Shown here piece by piece: positions 6,957 to 14,225 of a DNA stretch of 20,899 nucleotides. Source of the stretch: Firmicutes bacterium UBA1065 (GTDB lineage Bacteria; Bacillota; Clostridia; Tissierellales; Sedimentibacteraceae); assembly GCA_002316225.1 (NCBI GenBank), contig DCDC01000067.1, positions 1-20,899 on the forward strand, written 5' to 3'. The notes beneath the pieces are model-generated. The model made no database searches, was not told where the DNA came from, and saw only the letters and a list, made by a program, of their open reading frames with translations. The translations under genes were made by a program, and so were the position numbers. Within the stretch, counting starts at the first letter, position 1. Every line of letters starts with the position of its first letter.

Positions 6957-7730
6957 CTATATTATTTTTTCTTCCGCAATATTCTTTTTAAAGCTTATTA
7001 CATCCAGGCCTCTTTTTACAAGGGCCTTTCTTATGGTTTCCAATGAATGTATTTCCGTAATATAATGTCCGGCATCAATTATGCATAGATTATTCTTTAT
7101 GGCTTCCTGGGCCTGGTGGTATTTAATATCACCGGTTATGTAAACCTGAGCCCCCTGTCTTATTGCATCCTCAATAAATTCACTGCCGCTGCCCCCGCAA
7201 TAAGCAACCCTTTTTACAATTTCATCGCCCTTGCAGAACAAGCGCAGAAAGTCTGTTTCAAGTGTCTTTTTTACGAATTTGGCATATTCGATGATGTTTA
7301 CCGGAGTGATTTCTCCAATACCCCCGTAACCGCTTCCATCCGCATTTACGGGATGGAGAACCCGGTAACTGCCTATATTCAGCTTTTCAGCCAGGCTGTG
7401 TGTAACCCCCTTGTCAGCCATGTCAAAGCTTGTGTGAACGCTGTAAACATTTATGTTTTCATTTATAAGCATCTTTATTATCTGACCATCATAGGTATCC
7501 GTGTCAATTCTTTTTATGGGACTGAAAAAAAGGGGATGGTGGGTAATTATTAAATTAACCTTTTCTTTGATGGCAAGGTCAAGGGCTTCCATACCCAAAT
7601 CCATGGTTAACATAACTTTATTTATGTAAACCTCCATTGACCCTAGCTGGAGGCCGCTGTTGTCCCAGGTTTCCTGGTCCTTTAATCTTATTTCATGATT
7701 TAATATATCAATAACAGATGCCAGGTTCAT
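6957..7730 (-). CDS. Nif3-family dinuclear metal-binding protein (YqfO-like)
   Basis: A 257-residue Nif3/DUF34 protein, forming hexameric rings with two metal ions per subunit in known structures. The molecular role is not settled; GTP cyclohydrolase-type activity has been proposed and the family is annotated that way. Likely metal ligands are His64-His65 (ITHHPLFF), His99 and Asp103 (VHTSFD), and His222 with Glu226 (GHYITE). Bacillus subtilis YqfO is longer, with a PII-like insert in the middle; this protein is the short form without it. Its ATG overlaps the trmK stop by four bases (ATGA), so the two are translationally coupled, a pairing common across Firmicutes. Confidence 0.92.
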   Translation of the reverse strand: MNLASVIDILNHEIRLKDQETWDNSGLQLGSMEVYINKVMLTMDLGMEALDLAIKEKVNLIITHHPLFFSPIKRIDTDTYDGQIIKMLINENINVYSVHTSFDMADKGVTHSLAEKLNIGSYRVLHPVNADGSGYGGIGEITPVNIIEYAKFVKKTLETDFLRLFCKGDEIVKRVAYCGGSGSEFIEDAIRQGAQVYITGDIKYHQAQEAIKNNLCIIDAGHYITEIHSLETIRKALVKRGLDVISFKKNIAEEKII

Positions 7731-8401
7731 TTTATTAATTCCTTTATCTTATTGTTTTTCTTCCTCAACTTTTCTATTTTTTCATTATATTCCACCTTGC
7801 CTGTTTTTTCAAGATTAGTAATTATATTTTTGTTTGTATCCAGGACTTTATTTATGTATTCAAGCATGAGAGGGTCCCTTTTTTCCGTCAGTATCTTGCT
7901 GATTTCGTAAAATATGGGATCATCATATTTCATAAAGCCCTTTTTTGCTTTTATGACAAAGTAATAATGGTTGTATTCCTTAACAATTTTTTCATCCAGT
8001 ATTGCAAAACCGCTTTCGGCAAGGTATCTTCTGAGGCTTTCAACGGCAGTCATGGGCTGCAGGATAAGCTGGTCCGTATTTAAAGCCACATCTTTAGATG
8101 TTTCCAGTATGGTGGATATCAGGTCTCCTCCCATTCCTGCAATAATAATTGCGTCCGCCTCCCCTTCTTTTAAAACCGTAAGGCCGCTTCCAAGCCTGAA
8201 ATCGCATTTATCTTTAAGCTTGACCCTGCTTAAGTGCTCCATGGCTCTTTTTAAGGGCCCCTCGTTTAAATCCGTTGCTATTACCTTGTCGCATATTCCT
8301 TCTTTTAAGAGCATCTCAGCCACATAACCGTGATCTGTGCCTATATCTGCTGCAGTCCTGCATTTTTCAACCATTGATACAATACACTCCAACCTGTTCA
8401 T
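7727..8401 (-). CDS. trmK: tRNA (adenine-22-N1)-methyltransferase
   Basis: A 224-residue Rossmann-fold methyltransferase that uses S-adenosylmethionine to make m1A at position 22 of tRNA. The SAM-binding motif I is DIGTDHGY (19-26), and the family marker IIAGMGGDL spans 86-94. The C-terminal third (about 170-224) is Lys/Glu-rich and helical, matching the coiled-coil end known for TrmK. The ATG follows GAGAGGG. It overlaps the Nif3 gene by four bases. A palindromic repeat with T-tracts (8422-8469) separates it from rpoD, so its transcript may be partly separate from dnaG-rpoD; a candidate promoter at the rpoD 3' end is listed. Confidence 0.93.
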   Translation of the reverse strand: MNRLECIVSMVEKCRTAADIGTDHGYVAEMLLKEGICDKVIATDLNEGPLKRAMEHLSRVKLKDKCDFRLGSGLTVLKEGEADAIIIAGMGGDLISTILETSKDVALNTDQLILQPMTAVESLRRYLAESGFAILDEKIVKEYNHYYFVIKAKKGFMKYDDPIFYEISKILTEKRDPLMLEYINKVLDTNKNIITNLEKTGKVEYNEKIEKLRKKNNKIKELIK

Positions 8402-8421
8402 ACCAACCCTCTCAAAAAAAC

Positions 8422-8469
8422 ATTGTCATTCTGGAGCAAGGAAAAATCTTTCCTGGCTCAGGATGACAA
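8422..8469. repeat. REP-like imperfect palindrome between rpoD and trmK
   Basis: The arms TTGTCATTCTGGAGCAAGGA and, on the other strand, TTGTCATCCTGAGCCAGGAA match nearly base for base, giving a hairpin about 48 bases long with one-base bulges. T-tracts flank it on both strands (TTTTTTTATA rightward, GTTTTTTTGAG leftward), so it can also act as a two-way terminator. Sequences beginning TTGTCATTCTGAG are a common dispersed repeat type in bacterial intergenic regions. Confidence 0.7.
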
Positions 8470-8481
8470 ATTTTTTTATAT

Positions 8482-8510
8482 AATATATTTTATTCCAGAT
8501 AATCCTTCAA
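8482..8510 (-). promoter_or_regulatory. Candidate promoter for trmK-nif3-nadE
   Basis: TTGAAG (8510-8505) and TATATT (8487-8482), 17 bases apart on the minus strand, straddle the rpoD stop codon. Transcription would start just before the palindrome at 8422-8469, so it would have to pass that hairpin. The match is moderate. Confidence 0.35.
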
Positions 8511-9659
8511 TTTTTTGCTTCTGCTTGGATGTCTCAGCTTTCTCAATGCCTTGGCTTCTATTTGACGGATCCTTTCCCTGGTTACGTCAAATTCCTTGCC
8601 AACCTCCTCAAGAGTCCTTGCCCTTCCGTCATCTAAACCGAAACGAAGGCGGAGTACCTTTTGCTCCCTGTCCGTCAAGGTATGAAGAACATTAGACAAC
8701 TGCTCTCTTAAAAGGGTAAAGGTTGCAACGTCTGAAGGGGCTTGAACTTCATCATCGGGAATAAAGTCGCCCAAATGGCTGTCTTCCTCTTCCCCGATGG
8801 GAGTTTCCAAGGATACGGGCTCCTGTGCAATTTTTAAGATTTCCCTTACCTTGTCGGGGTCCATTTCCATTTCTAATGCAATTTCTTCAGGTGTCGGGTC
8901 CCTACCCAGCTCCTGCAAGAGCTGCCTCTTTATCCTGATTAGTTTGTTGATGGTTTCCACCATGTGCACGGGTATTCTTATGGTTCTTGCCTGGTCTGCA
9001 ATTGCTCTCGTTATTGCCTGACGTATCCACCAGGTTGCATATGTGCTGAATTTAAAACCCTTTTTATAATCAAATTTTTCCACTGCTTTAATGAGTCCCA
9101 GGTTGCCTTCCTGAATTAAATCAAGAAAAAGCATGCCCCTACCCACATATCTTTTAGCAATGCTTACCACTAACCTTAAATTAGCTTCAGCCAACTGCCT
9201 CTTGGCATCCTCATCTCCGGCTTCCATTCTCTTGGCCAGTTCAACTTCTTCATTGGCAGACAACAAAGGCACCTTACCGATTTCCTTAAGATACATTCTA
9301 ACGGGGTCATCTATGTTTACACCCTTGAGGATGTCATCATCAGTCTGGCTTACAAAAAAATCCGCATCATCTTTTATGTCAACTTCGTCTTCTTCATCCA
9401 CCTTTTCAGGTATCATGTCATCTTGAAAGCCTAATATTTCAAGATCATTGTCTTCGGCCTGCTTGTAAAAATCATCTATAAATTCGGGATTTATATCAAG
9501 TTTTTCAAACGATCTCAATACTTCTTTATATGTAATAAAACCGTTTCTCTTGCCTTTTTCAATCAATTTGTTTTTCACGGAGTCTATCTTTTGTAGCATT
9601 TCAGCATTTTTTGCATACTCTTCCTCTGATACCACAGATATGTTTTTATTCTCACCCAT
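8490..9659 (-). CDS. rpoD: Primary RNA polymerase sigma factor, SigA/RpoD
   Basis: A 389-residue housekeeping sigma-70 factor, close to the Bacillus SigA length. Region 1.1 (about 18-80) is followed by an acidic spacer and region 1.2 (DPVRMYLKEIG, 118-128). Region 2 contains NLRLVVSIAKRYVGRGM (160-176) and the -10 reading helix FSTYATWWIRQAITRAIADQ (204-223). Region 3 follows, and region 4 ends with the -35 reading helix RTLEEVGKEFDVTRERIRQ (348-366). The long E. coli-type insertion after region 1.2 is absent, as in Firmicutes. An AGGAGGT site lies in the end of dnaG and only 2 bases separate the genes, so rpoD is co-transcribed with dnaG, the classical macromolecular-synthesis pair. Confidence 0.97.
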   Translation of the reverse strand: MGENKNISVVSEEEYAKNAEMLQKIDSVKNKLIEKGKRNGFITYKEVLRSFEKLDINPEFIDDFYKQAEDNDLEILGFQDDMIPEKVDEEDEVDIKDDADFFVSQTDDDILKGVNIDDPVRMYLKEIGKVPLLSANEEVELAKRMEAGDEDAKRQLAEANLRLVVSIAKRYVGRGMLFLDLIQEGNLGLIKAVEKFDYKKGFKFSTYATWWIRQAITRAIADQARTIRIPVHMVETINKLIRIKRQLLQELGRDPTPEEIALEMEMDPDKVREILKIAQEPVSLETPIGEEEDSHLGDFIPDDEVQAPSDVATFTLLREQLSNVLHTLTDREQKVLRLRFGLDDGRARTLEEVGKEFDVTRERIRQIEAKALRKLRHPSRSKKLKDYLE

Positions 9660-9661
9660 TG

Positions 9662-11419
9662 TCAGTTGACCTCCTCTTTAGTTGATTTAATCTTTTTAGC
9701 GAGGCAATAAATTTCATGCATAATCTTTTCCTTATTGTTTAACTGATTTTCAGATTGTTTTAACATATTAGTCAATGCATTTTTCTTTTCTTCGTAATAC
9801 TTTAGTTTAAGTCTTTTCATACAATCTTTAAACAAAGCCTCTAAATTATCATAATCAACATTGTCAATCTGCAAATTTACATCCATGCTGCCCCCTGTAA
9901 TTTTTTTTATGCTTTCACTGTCTATACTTAAATCGTTAATTCTGCATTCATAGAGCTCTTTTAACATATTATAGGACTTCAAGTCCTTAAAGGTATCTTC
10001 GTTGACTATCTCACTTAGCTTGAGTGCAAAATCATTGTTTATAAGTATCAGTTTAACAAGCTCTTCTTCGTGGCATGTAGTAATTTTTTTAACCTGAGGC
10101 TTAACCGCAGGTTTTGCAGCCTTAATAAAAGTTTTTTGCCTTATATGTTTCTTATTGAATTCTTTAATAACAGACTCTTTTGAAACACCTACTTTTCTTG
10201 ATAATTTGTCAAAAATTAATTCTCTTTCTATTTCGCTGGTTACATTTACTATATTGTCAAAAATTTTGTTTATATATTCAACTTTGTTAGAATTTTCAAG
10301 TATTTCTTTAAAATGAAATTCTAAAAAGTCATAATATTCTAATGAATTTTCAAGTAATTTGTCGAAACTTCCCCTTCCAAATTTATTCAAATATTCATCA
10401 GGGTCCTTGGCCCCTTCCATTATTACAACCTTAGCGTTCAGATTGTTTTTTTTCAACAGATTGATTGCCTTTAAAGCAGCCTTTTGGCCTGCTTGGTCCG
10501 AATCAAAGGCTATGTAAAAATCTTTGGAGTATTTTTTCAGAAGTTTTGCCTGGTTCTCGGTAAATGAAGTGCCTAGTGCAGCAACAGCAGTGTTGTAACC
10601 GTGAACGTGCATTTTGATTACATCCATGTATCCTTCAACCAGGATAAAACTCTTATTCCTTACATTTTCTTTTGCTAAATGTATCCCGTATAAATTATAT
10701 CCCTTGTTAAAAATGAGGCTATCGGGAGAATTCAGGTACTTGGGCAATGAATCATCCAAAACCCTCCCCCCAAAGCCTATGATTCTTTTTTTTATGTCAA
10801 ATATGGGAAAAATTACTCTATTTCTAAATCTATCGTAATATGTATCTTTTTTTTCACTGTTTATAATCAAACCGGTCTTCGATATGTCTTCGACCTTGTA
10901 ACCTTTATTTTTTAGATAATTTAGCAAATTATCCCATTCGTCGATAGCATATCCAATTCCGAACATTTTTATTACATTTGTATCAATATTCCTGGATTTC
11001 AAGTATTTAAGAACATGAGGAGCCCTCTTTAAATTGTTATAAAAATATATAGCAGCCTCCCTGTTGATTTTATACATTGTATCGGTTATTTGTTTATTAA
11101 TGTTAATTTTTGAAGAGTTTCTTTCTTCCAGGACAATACCTGCTCTTTTTGCCAAATACTCAGCAGCTTCAACAAAAGTATAATTTTTATATTTGGTCAA
11201 AAAACCAATGCTGTCCCCGCTTTCGCCGCAGCCAAAACAATGAAATATCTGCTTGTCTGGAGAAACGATAAATGAAGGTGTTTTTTCTTTATGAAAAGGA
11301 CAGAGGGTGCTGTAATTTGCGCCGGCTTTTTTTAAAGGTAAATATTCTTCAATAACTTCAACTATGTCATTTTGGTCCAAGATTCTTTGTATAGTGTCAG
11401 AATCCAAATTATAGGGCAT
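9662..11419 (-). CDS. dnaG: DNA primase
   Basis: A 585-residue primase that makes RNA primers for replication on the DnaB-type helicase. The N-terminal CHC2 zinc finger uses Cys40, His43, Cys61 and Cys64. The catalytic core has the GFGGR motif (215-219), the TOPRIM acidic residues in VEGYMD (261-266), and DSDQAG (306-311). The C-terminal part (about 440-585) is Lys/Glu-rich and helical, fitting the helicase-binding domain. I placed the start at the ATG at 11419, which follows GGTGAT and begins MPYNLDSDTIQRI. An upstream ATG at 11482 would add 21 residues but lies before the -35 box of the gene's own promoter, so it cannot be translated from that transcript. Confidence 0.95.
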   Translation of the reverse strand: MPYNLDSDTIQRILDQNDIVEVIEEYLPLKKAGANYSTLCPFHKEKTPSFIVSPDKQIFHCFGCGESGDSIGFLTKYKNYTFVEAAEYLAKRAGIVLEERNSSKININKQITDTMYKINREAAIYFYNNLKRAPHVLKYLKSRNIDTNVIKMFGIGYAIDEWDNLLNYLKNKGYKVEDISKTGLIINSEKKDTYYDRFRNRVIFPIFDIKKRIIGFGGRVLDDSLPKYLNSPDSLIFNKGYNLYGIHLAKENVRNKSFILVEGYMDVIKMHVHGYNTAVAALGTSFTENQAKLLKKYSKDFYIAFDSDQAGQKAALKAINLLKKNNLNAKVVIMEGAKDPDEYLNKFGRGSFDKLLENSLEYYDFLEFHFKEILENSNKVEYINKIFDNIVNVTSEIERELIFDKLSRKVGVSKESVIKEFNKKHIRQKTFIKAAKPAVKPQVKKITTCHEEELVKLILINNDFALKLSEIVNEDTFKDLKSYNMLKELYECRINDLSIDSESIKKITGGSMDVNLQIDNVDYDNLEALFKDCMKRLKLKYYEEKKNALTNMLKQSENQLNNKEKIMHEIYCLAKKIKSTKEEVN

Positions 11420-11450
11420 AATATCACCATTATCCTTACATTGAAAGTAA

Positions 11451-11479
11451 AGTATAACATATGAAAATAAGCTTGTCAA
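11451..11479 (-). promoter_or_regulatory. Sigma-A promoter of dnaG-rpoD
   Basis: A perfect TTGACA (11479-11474) and TATACT (11456-11451), 17 bases apart on the minus strand, with a start expected near 11444, 25 bases before the dnaG ATG. The -35 box lies inside the downstream arm of the dgt terminator hairpin. Confidence 0.88.
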
Positions 11480-11498
11480 CATTTTTTCTTGACAAGCT
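11470..11498 (-). terminator. Hairpin ending the glyS-dgt transcript
   Basis: AGCTTGTCAA pairs perfectly with TTGACAAGCT (plus-strand positions 11470-11479 and 11489-11498) around a 9-base loop. On the minus strand it lies about 20 bases after the dgt stop and is followed by TATTTTC, a modest T-tract. The second arm doubles as the dnaG -35 box. Confidence 0.7.
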
Positions 11499-11516
11499 CT
11501 AAATTTTTTATTGATT

Positions 11517-12518
11517 TTAAATCCAGGGCTTTGGTATGTACAAGTCGTTAAATACCTTCATGGCATACCTGTCTGTCATCCCGGCAATATAATCCTTTAT
11601 TATTTCTTCCCTGGTGAAGTTGTTGTTATGATAAATATTAAGATAAAACTCCGGAAGCTGGTCAAAATTTTTGGTGTAGTATTCAAATATCTTTTCGATA
11701 ATGAACATGGACTTGTCTTCTTCGCTTTTCGCAATCTTGTTATAGTATACATTTTCAAACAGGAAATCTCGAAGATCATTTGTCAGCTCTGCCACTTCAT
11801 CGCTCATTGATATGGATGCCTTATTTTCAGAGTTTTGAATTATGTCCTTTATCATTGTGTTAATTCTTTCACCGTGACTTGCCCCTAATTTTATGATAAA
11901 CTTGTCCGGTATTTTGGTGATAATATGACCTCTCACTGCGTCATCAATGTCGTGATTAATATAGGCAATCCTGTCGGATATGCTGACAATTTGTCCTTCA
12001 AGGGTGGCAGGTTCATATCCCGAAGGATGGTTTAATATGCCGTCTCTCACTTCATATGTCAAGTTCAGCCCCGGTTTGCCGTTTCTTATTTCCAAAAAGT
12101 CAACAACCCTTAAGCTCTGTTCATTGTGTTTAAAGCTTTGGCAGAGTTTTTCGAGTATTCTTTCTCCCGTATGTCCGAAGGGAGTGTGGCCCAAATCATG
12201 GCCCAAGGCTATTGCTTCGGTTAAATCTTCATTCAGGTTCAAACTTCTTGCAATAGTTCTTGATATCTGGGATACCTCAAGGGTATGGGTAAGTCTTGTC
12301 CTGTAATGGTCTCCTTCGGGGGCTAAAAAAACCTGGGTTTTATGTTTAAGCCTCCTGAAAGCTTTTGAATGCAGTATTCTGTCCCGGTCCCTTTGAAAGT
12401 CGGTCCGGATTTCGCATTTAGGCTCATAGACCTTCCTTCCCTTTGATAAGACCGCTTTTGCTGCATAAACCGATAAATGTTCCATTTCGAATTGTTCGTA
12501 TCTCTCCCTGATAGTCAA
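11517..12518 (-). CDS. dgt: Deoxyguanosinetriphosphate triphosphohydrolase-like HD protein
   Basis: A 333-residue HD-domain phosphohydrolase of the dGTPase family, which splits dNTPs to the nucleoside and triphosphate. The conserved block RDRDRILHSKAFRRLKHKTQVF (43-64) opens the family domain. HD metal ligands are His78 (RLTHTLEV), His107-Asp108 (ALGHDLGHTPFGH) and Asp182 (SDRIAY). The length fits the type 2 (shorter) bacterial dGTPase-like class, whose true substrate is not always dGTP. The start is TTG at 12518 behind a strong GGAGGTGA (12530-12523); there is no ATG in the right place. It follows glyS by 61 bases with an intercistronic hairpin, so it is expressed from the glyS T-box transcript unless there is an unseen promoter. 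Confidence 0.9.
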   Translation of the reverse strand: MTIRERYEQFEMEHLSVYAAKAVLSKGRKVYEPKCEIRTDFQRDRDRILHSKAFRRLKHKTQVFLAPEGDHYRTRLTHTLEVSQISRTIARSLNLNEDLTEAIALGHDLGHTPFGHTGERILEKLCQSFKHNEQSLRVVDFLEIRNGKPGLNLTYEVRDGILNHPSGYEPATLEGQIVSISDRIAYINHDIDDAVRGHIITKIPDKFIIKLGASHGERINTMIKDIIQNSENKASISMSDEVAELTNDLRDFLFENVYYNKIAKSEEDKSMFIIEKIFEYYTKNFDQLPEFYLNIYHNNNFTREEIIKDYIAGMTDRYAMKVFNDLYIPKPWI

Positions 12519-12531
12519 GAAATCACCTCCA

Positions 12532-12578
12532 AAGGTTTAAAGACTTACTCCCCATGATCTGGGAAAGTGTTAAACCTT
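12532..12578 (-). other. Intercistronic stem-loop between glyS and dgt
   Basis: AAGGTTTAA pairs perfectly with TTAAACCTT (plus positions 12532-12540 and 12570-12578). An inner stem adds ACTT with AAGT and TCCC with GGGA over a 2-base bulge. It ends one base before the dgt GGAGGTGA site and has no T-tract, so it is not a normal terminator. It could guard a processed 3' end of glyS or affect dgt translation. Confidence 0.55.
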
Positions 12579-12579
12579 G

Positions 12580-13974
12580 TTAAAACTGTACTTTCTCATT
12601 AATGAAGGCCAGCAGGTCATCGATTTTAATTCTTACCTGTTCCATGGTGTCCCTGTCTCTTACCGTAACCGCCTTATCCTCCAAAGAATCAAAGTCAAAG
12701 GTTATGCAGTAGGGAGTTCCTATTTCATCATGCCTCCTGTATCTCTTTCCTATGCTTCCCCCATCATCATAATCAACATTAAAATGCTTGATAAGCATCT
12801 GATAAATCTCCATTGCCTGGTCATTTAATTTTTTAGTTAAGGGGAATACCGCAGCCTTGTAAGGTGCCAAGGCAGGATGGAGCTTTAATACTACTCTTTC
12901 GGTTCCGTCATCCAGGCTTTCTTCATTGTAGGCATCAACCAAAAATGCCAGCATTACACGGTCTGCACCCAGGGATGGCTCTACGCAGTAGGGTATGTAT
13001 TTTTCGTTGGTCACCGGATCCTGGTAGTATAAATCTTCTCCGGAAGTGATTATATGCTGTTTCAGGTCAAAATCTGTCCTGTCTGCAATTCCCCACAATT
13101 CACCCCAGCCAAAATGGAACAGGTATTCTATATCTGTTGTCCCCTTGCTGTAATGAGACAATTCAGCCTGCTCATGATCCCTGAAGCGAAGCTTTTCTTT
13201 GCTTAAACCAAGGCTTAAGAGCCAGTTCATACAAAATTCTCTCCAGTAATGGAACCATTCCATGTCTTCTCCGGGTTTGCAGAAAAATTCAAGTTCCATT
13301 TGCTCAAATTCTCTTGTCCTAAATGTAAAGTTGCCCGGGGTGATTTCATTTCTGAATGATTTTCCAATTTGCCCAATACCGAAAGGAATCTTCTTTCTCA
13401 TTGACCTTTGCACATTTTTAAAGTTTACAAATATGCCCTGGGCCGTTTCAGGTCTTAAGAAAAGCTCGGACTGAGAATCTTCGGTTACTCCCTGGTATGT
13501 TTTAAACATTAGGTTGAACTTTCTGATACCGGTAAAGTTGTGGGCTCCGCATTCCGGACACTTAATCTTGTTTTCTGCTATATAGGCTTCCATTTCACTG
13601 TTTGTCCAACCGTCAACAATCTTTACCTGGTTTGTTTCCTTCATGTAATCTTCGATAAGTTTATCAGCCCTGAACCTGGCCTTGCATTCCTTGCAGTCCA
13701 TGAGGGGATCGGAAAATCCTCCAACGTGGCCGGAAGCCACCCAGGTAGTTGGATTCATAAGAATTGCCGCATCCAATCCTACATTGTAGGGACTTTCCTG
13801 TATGAATTTTTTCCACCAGGCCCTCTTTATATTATTTTTAATTTCCACCCCCAGGGGTCCGTAATCCCACGTGTTGGCCAAGCCCCCGTAAATTTCGGAG
13901 CCGGGGAAAATTATTCCTCTTGATTTACATAGTGCTACTACTTTTTCTAAGCTGTTTTTTTCTGTTTTAGCCAT
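12580..13974 (-). CDS. glyS: Glycyl-tRNA synthetase, single-chain class II type
   Basis: A 464-residue synthetase that charges tRNA-Gly with glycine. It is the alpha2 type found in eukaryotes, archaea and some bacteria, not the two-subunit GlyQ/GlyS enzyme of Bacillus subtilis. Marks are SEIYGGLANTWDYGPLG (26-42), motif 2 around IGKSFRNEITPGNFTFRTREFEQ (203-225), and motif 3 EPSLGADRVMLAFL (332-345). CKEC (94-97) and CPEC (139-142) look like a zinc-binding pair in the insertion domain. The C-terminal anticodon-binding domain begins near PALAPYKAAVFPL. The start is the ATG at 13974 after GGAGGG; the in-frame TTG at 13986 contains part of that site. A glycine T-box leader controls it. Confidence 0.95.
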   Translation of the reverse strand: MAKTEKNSLEKVVALCKSRGIIFPGSEIYGGLANTWDYGPLGVEIKNNIKRAWWKKFIQESPYNVGLDAAILMNPTTWVASGHVGGFSDPLMDCKECKARFRADKLIEDYMKETNQVKIVDGWTNSEMEAYIAENKIKCPECGAHNFTGIRKFNLMFKTYQGVTEDSQSELFLRPETAQGIFVNFKNVQRSMRKKIPFGIGQIGKSFRNEITPGNFTFRTREFEQMELEFFCKPGEDMEWFHYWREFCMNWLLSLGLSKEKLRFRDHEQAELSHYSKGTTDIEYLFHFGWGELWGIADRTDFDLKQHIITSGEDLYYQDPVTNEKYIPYCVEPSLGADRVMLAFLVDAYNEESLDDGTERVVLKLHPALAPYKAAVFPLTKKLNDQAMEIYQMLIKHFNVDYDDGGSIGKRYRRHDEIGTPYCITFDFDSLEDKAVTVRDRDTMEQVRIKIDDLLAFINEKVQF

Positions 13975-13984
13975 AATTCCCTCC

Positions 13985-14025
13985 AAATAAAAAATTATCT
14001 TTCATCCCTCATAGGGACGAAAGAT
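13985..14025 (-). terminator. T-box terminator hairpin of glyS
   Basis: ATCTTTC pairs with GAAAGAT and TCCC with GGGA (plus positions 13997-14008 and 14014-14025, one mismatch), followed on the minus strand by AATTTTTTATTT. It forms when the leader's tRNA is charged and ends transcription just before the glyS ribosome binding site. Confidence 0.88.
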
Positions 14026-14034
14026 ATGTTTCTT

Positions 14035-14190
14035 CCGCGGTTCCACCCTATTTGATAAGGCATAGGCCTTACCCTCTTAATTGCAAAGACTCAAAAGCTC
14101 CCTTCGTCCAGCCCTCCTTGTCAGCTTTCACCTTACCTGACTCTCTGTAAATTCAGGTCTGGATTACTCTTCTTTCTCACAGTCTCAATT
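14035..14190 (-). ncRNA. Glycine T-box leader
   Basis: The leader contains the canonical T-box sequence AGGGTGGAACCGCGG (14049-14035), which pairs with the tRNA acceptor end in the antiterminator. Stem I can be built from AATTG and AGACT at its base with AGTCT and CAATT. Higher up, TCCAG pairs with CTGGA, leaving an AGTA-type loop opposite GAAGGGAG. That loop holds GGG (14102-14100) and GGA (14101-14099), both glycine codons, in agreement with glyS. Which one is the specifier cannot be settled by eye. Uncharged tRNA-Gly would raise glyS (and probably dgt) expression. Confidence 0.92.
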
Positions 14191-14196
14191 TACTCT

Positions 14197-14225
14197 AATG
14201 TAACAAAATTATCTTTTTATGTCAA
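14197..14225 (-). promoter_or_regulatory. Promoter of the T-box-glyS transcript
   Basis: TTGACA (14225-14220) and TACATT (14202-14197) are 17 bases apart on the minus strand, and the start is expected near 14190. The TGA stop codon of the upstream DUF4342 gene is inside the -35 box. Confidence 0.75.

Noticed and set aside
11420..11482. A 21-residue N-terminal extension of DNA primase
   Set aside because: The upstream ATG is before the -35 box of the dnaG promoter, and the family starts near MPYNLDSDTI.
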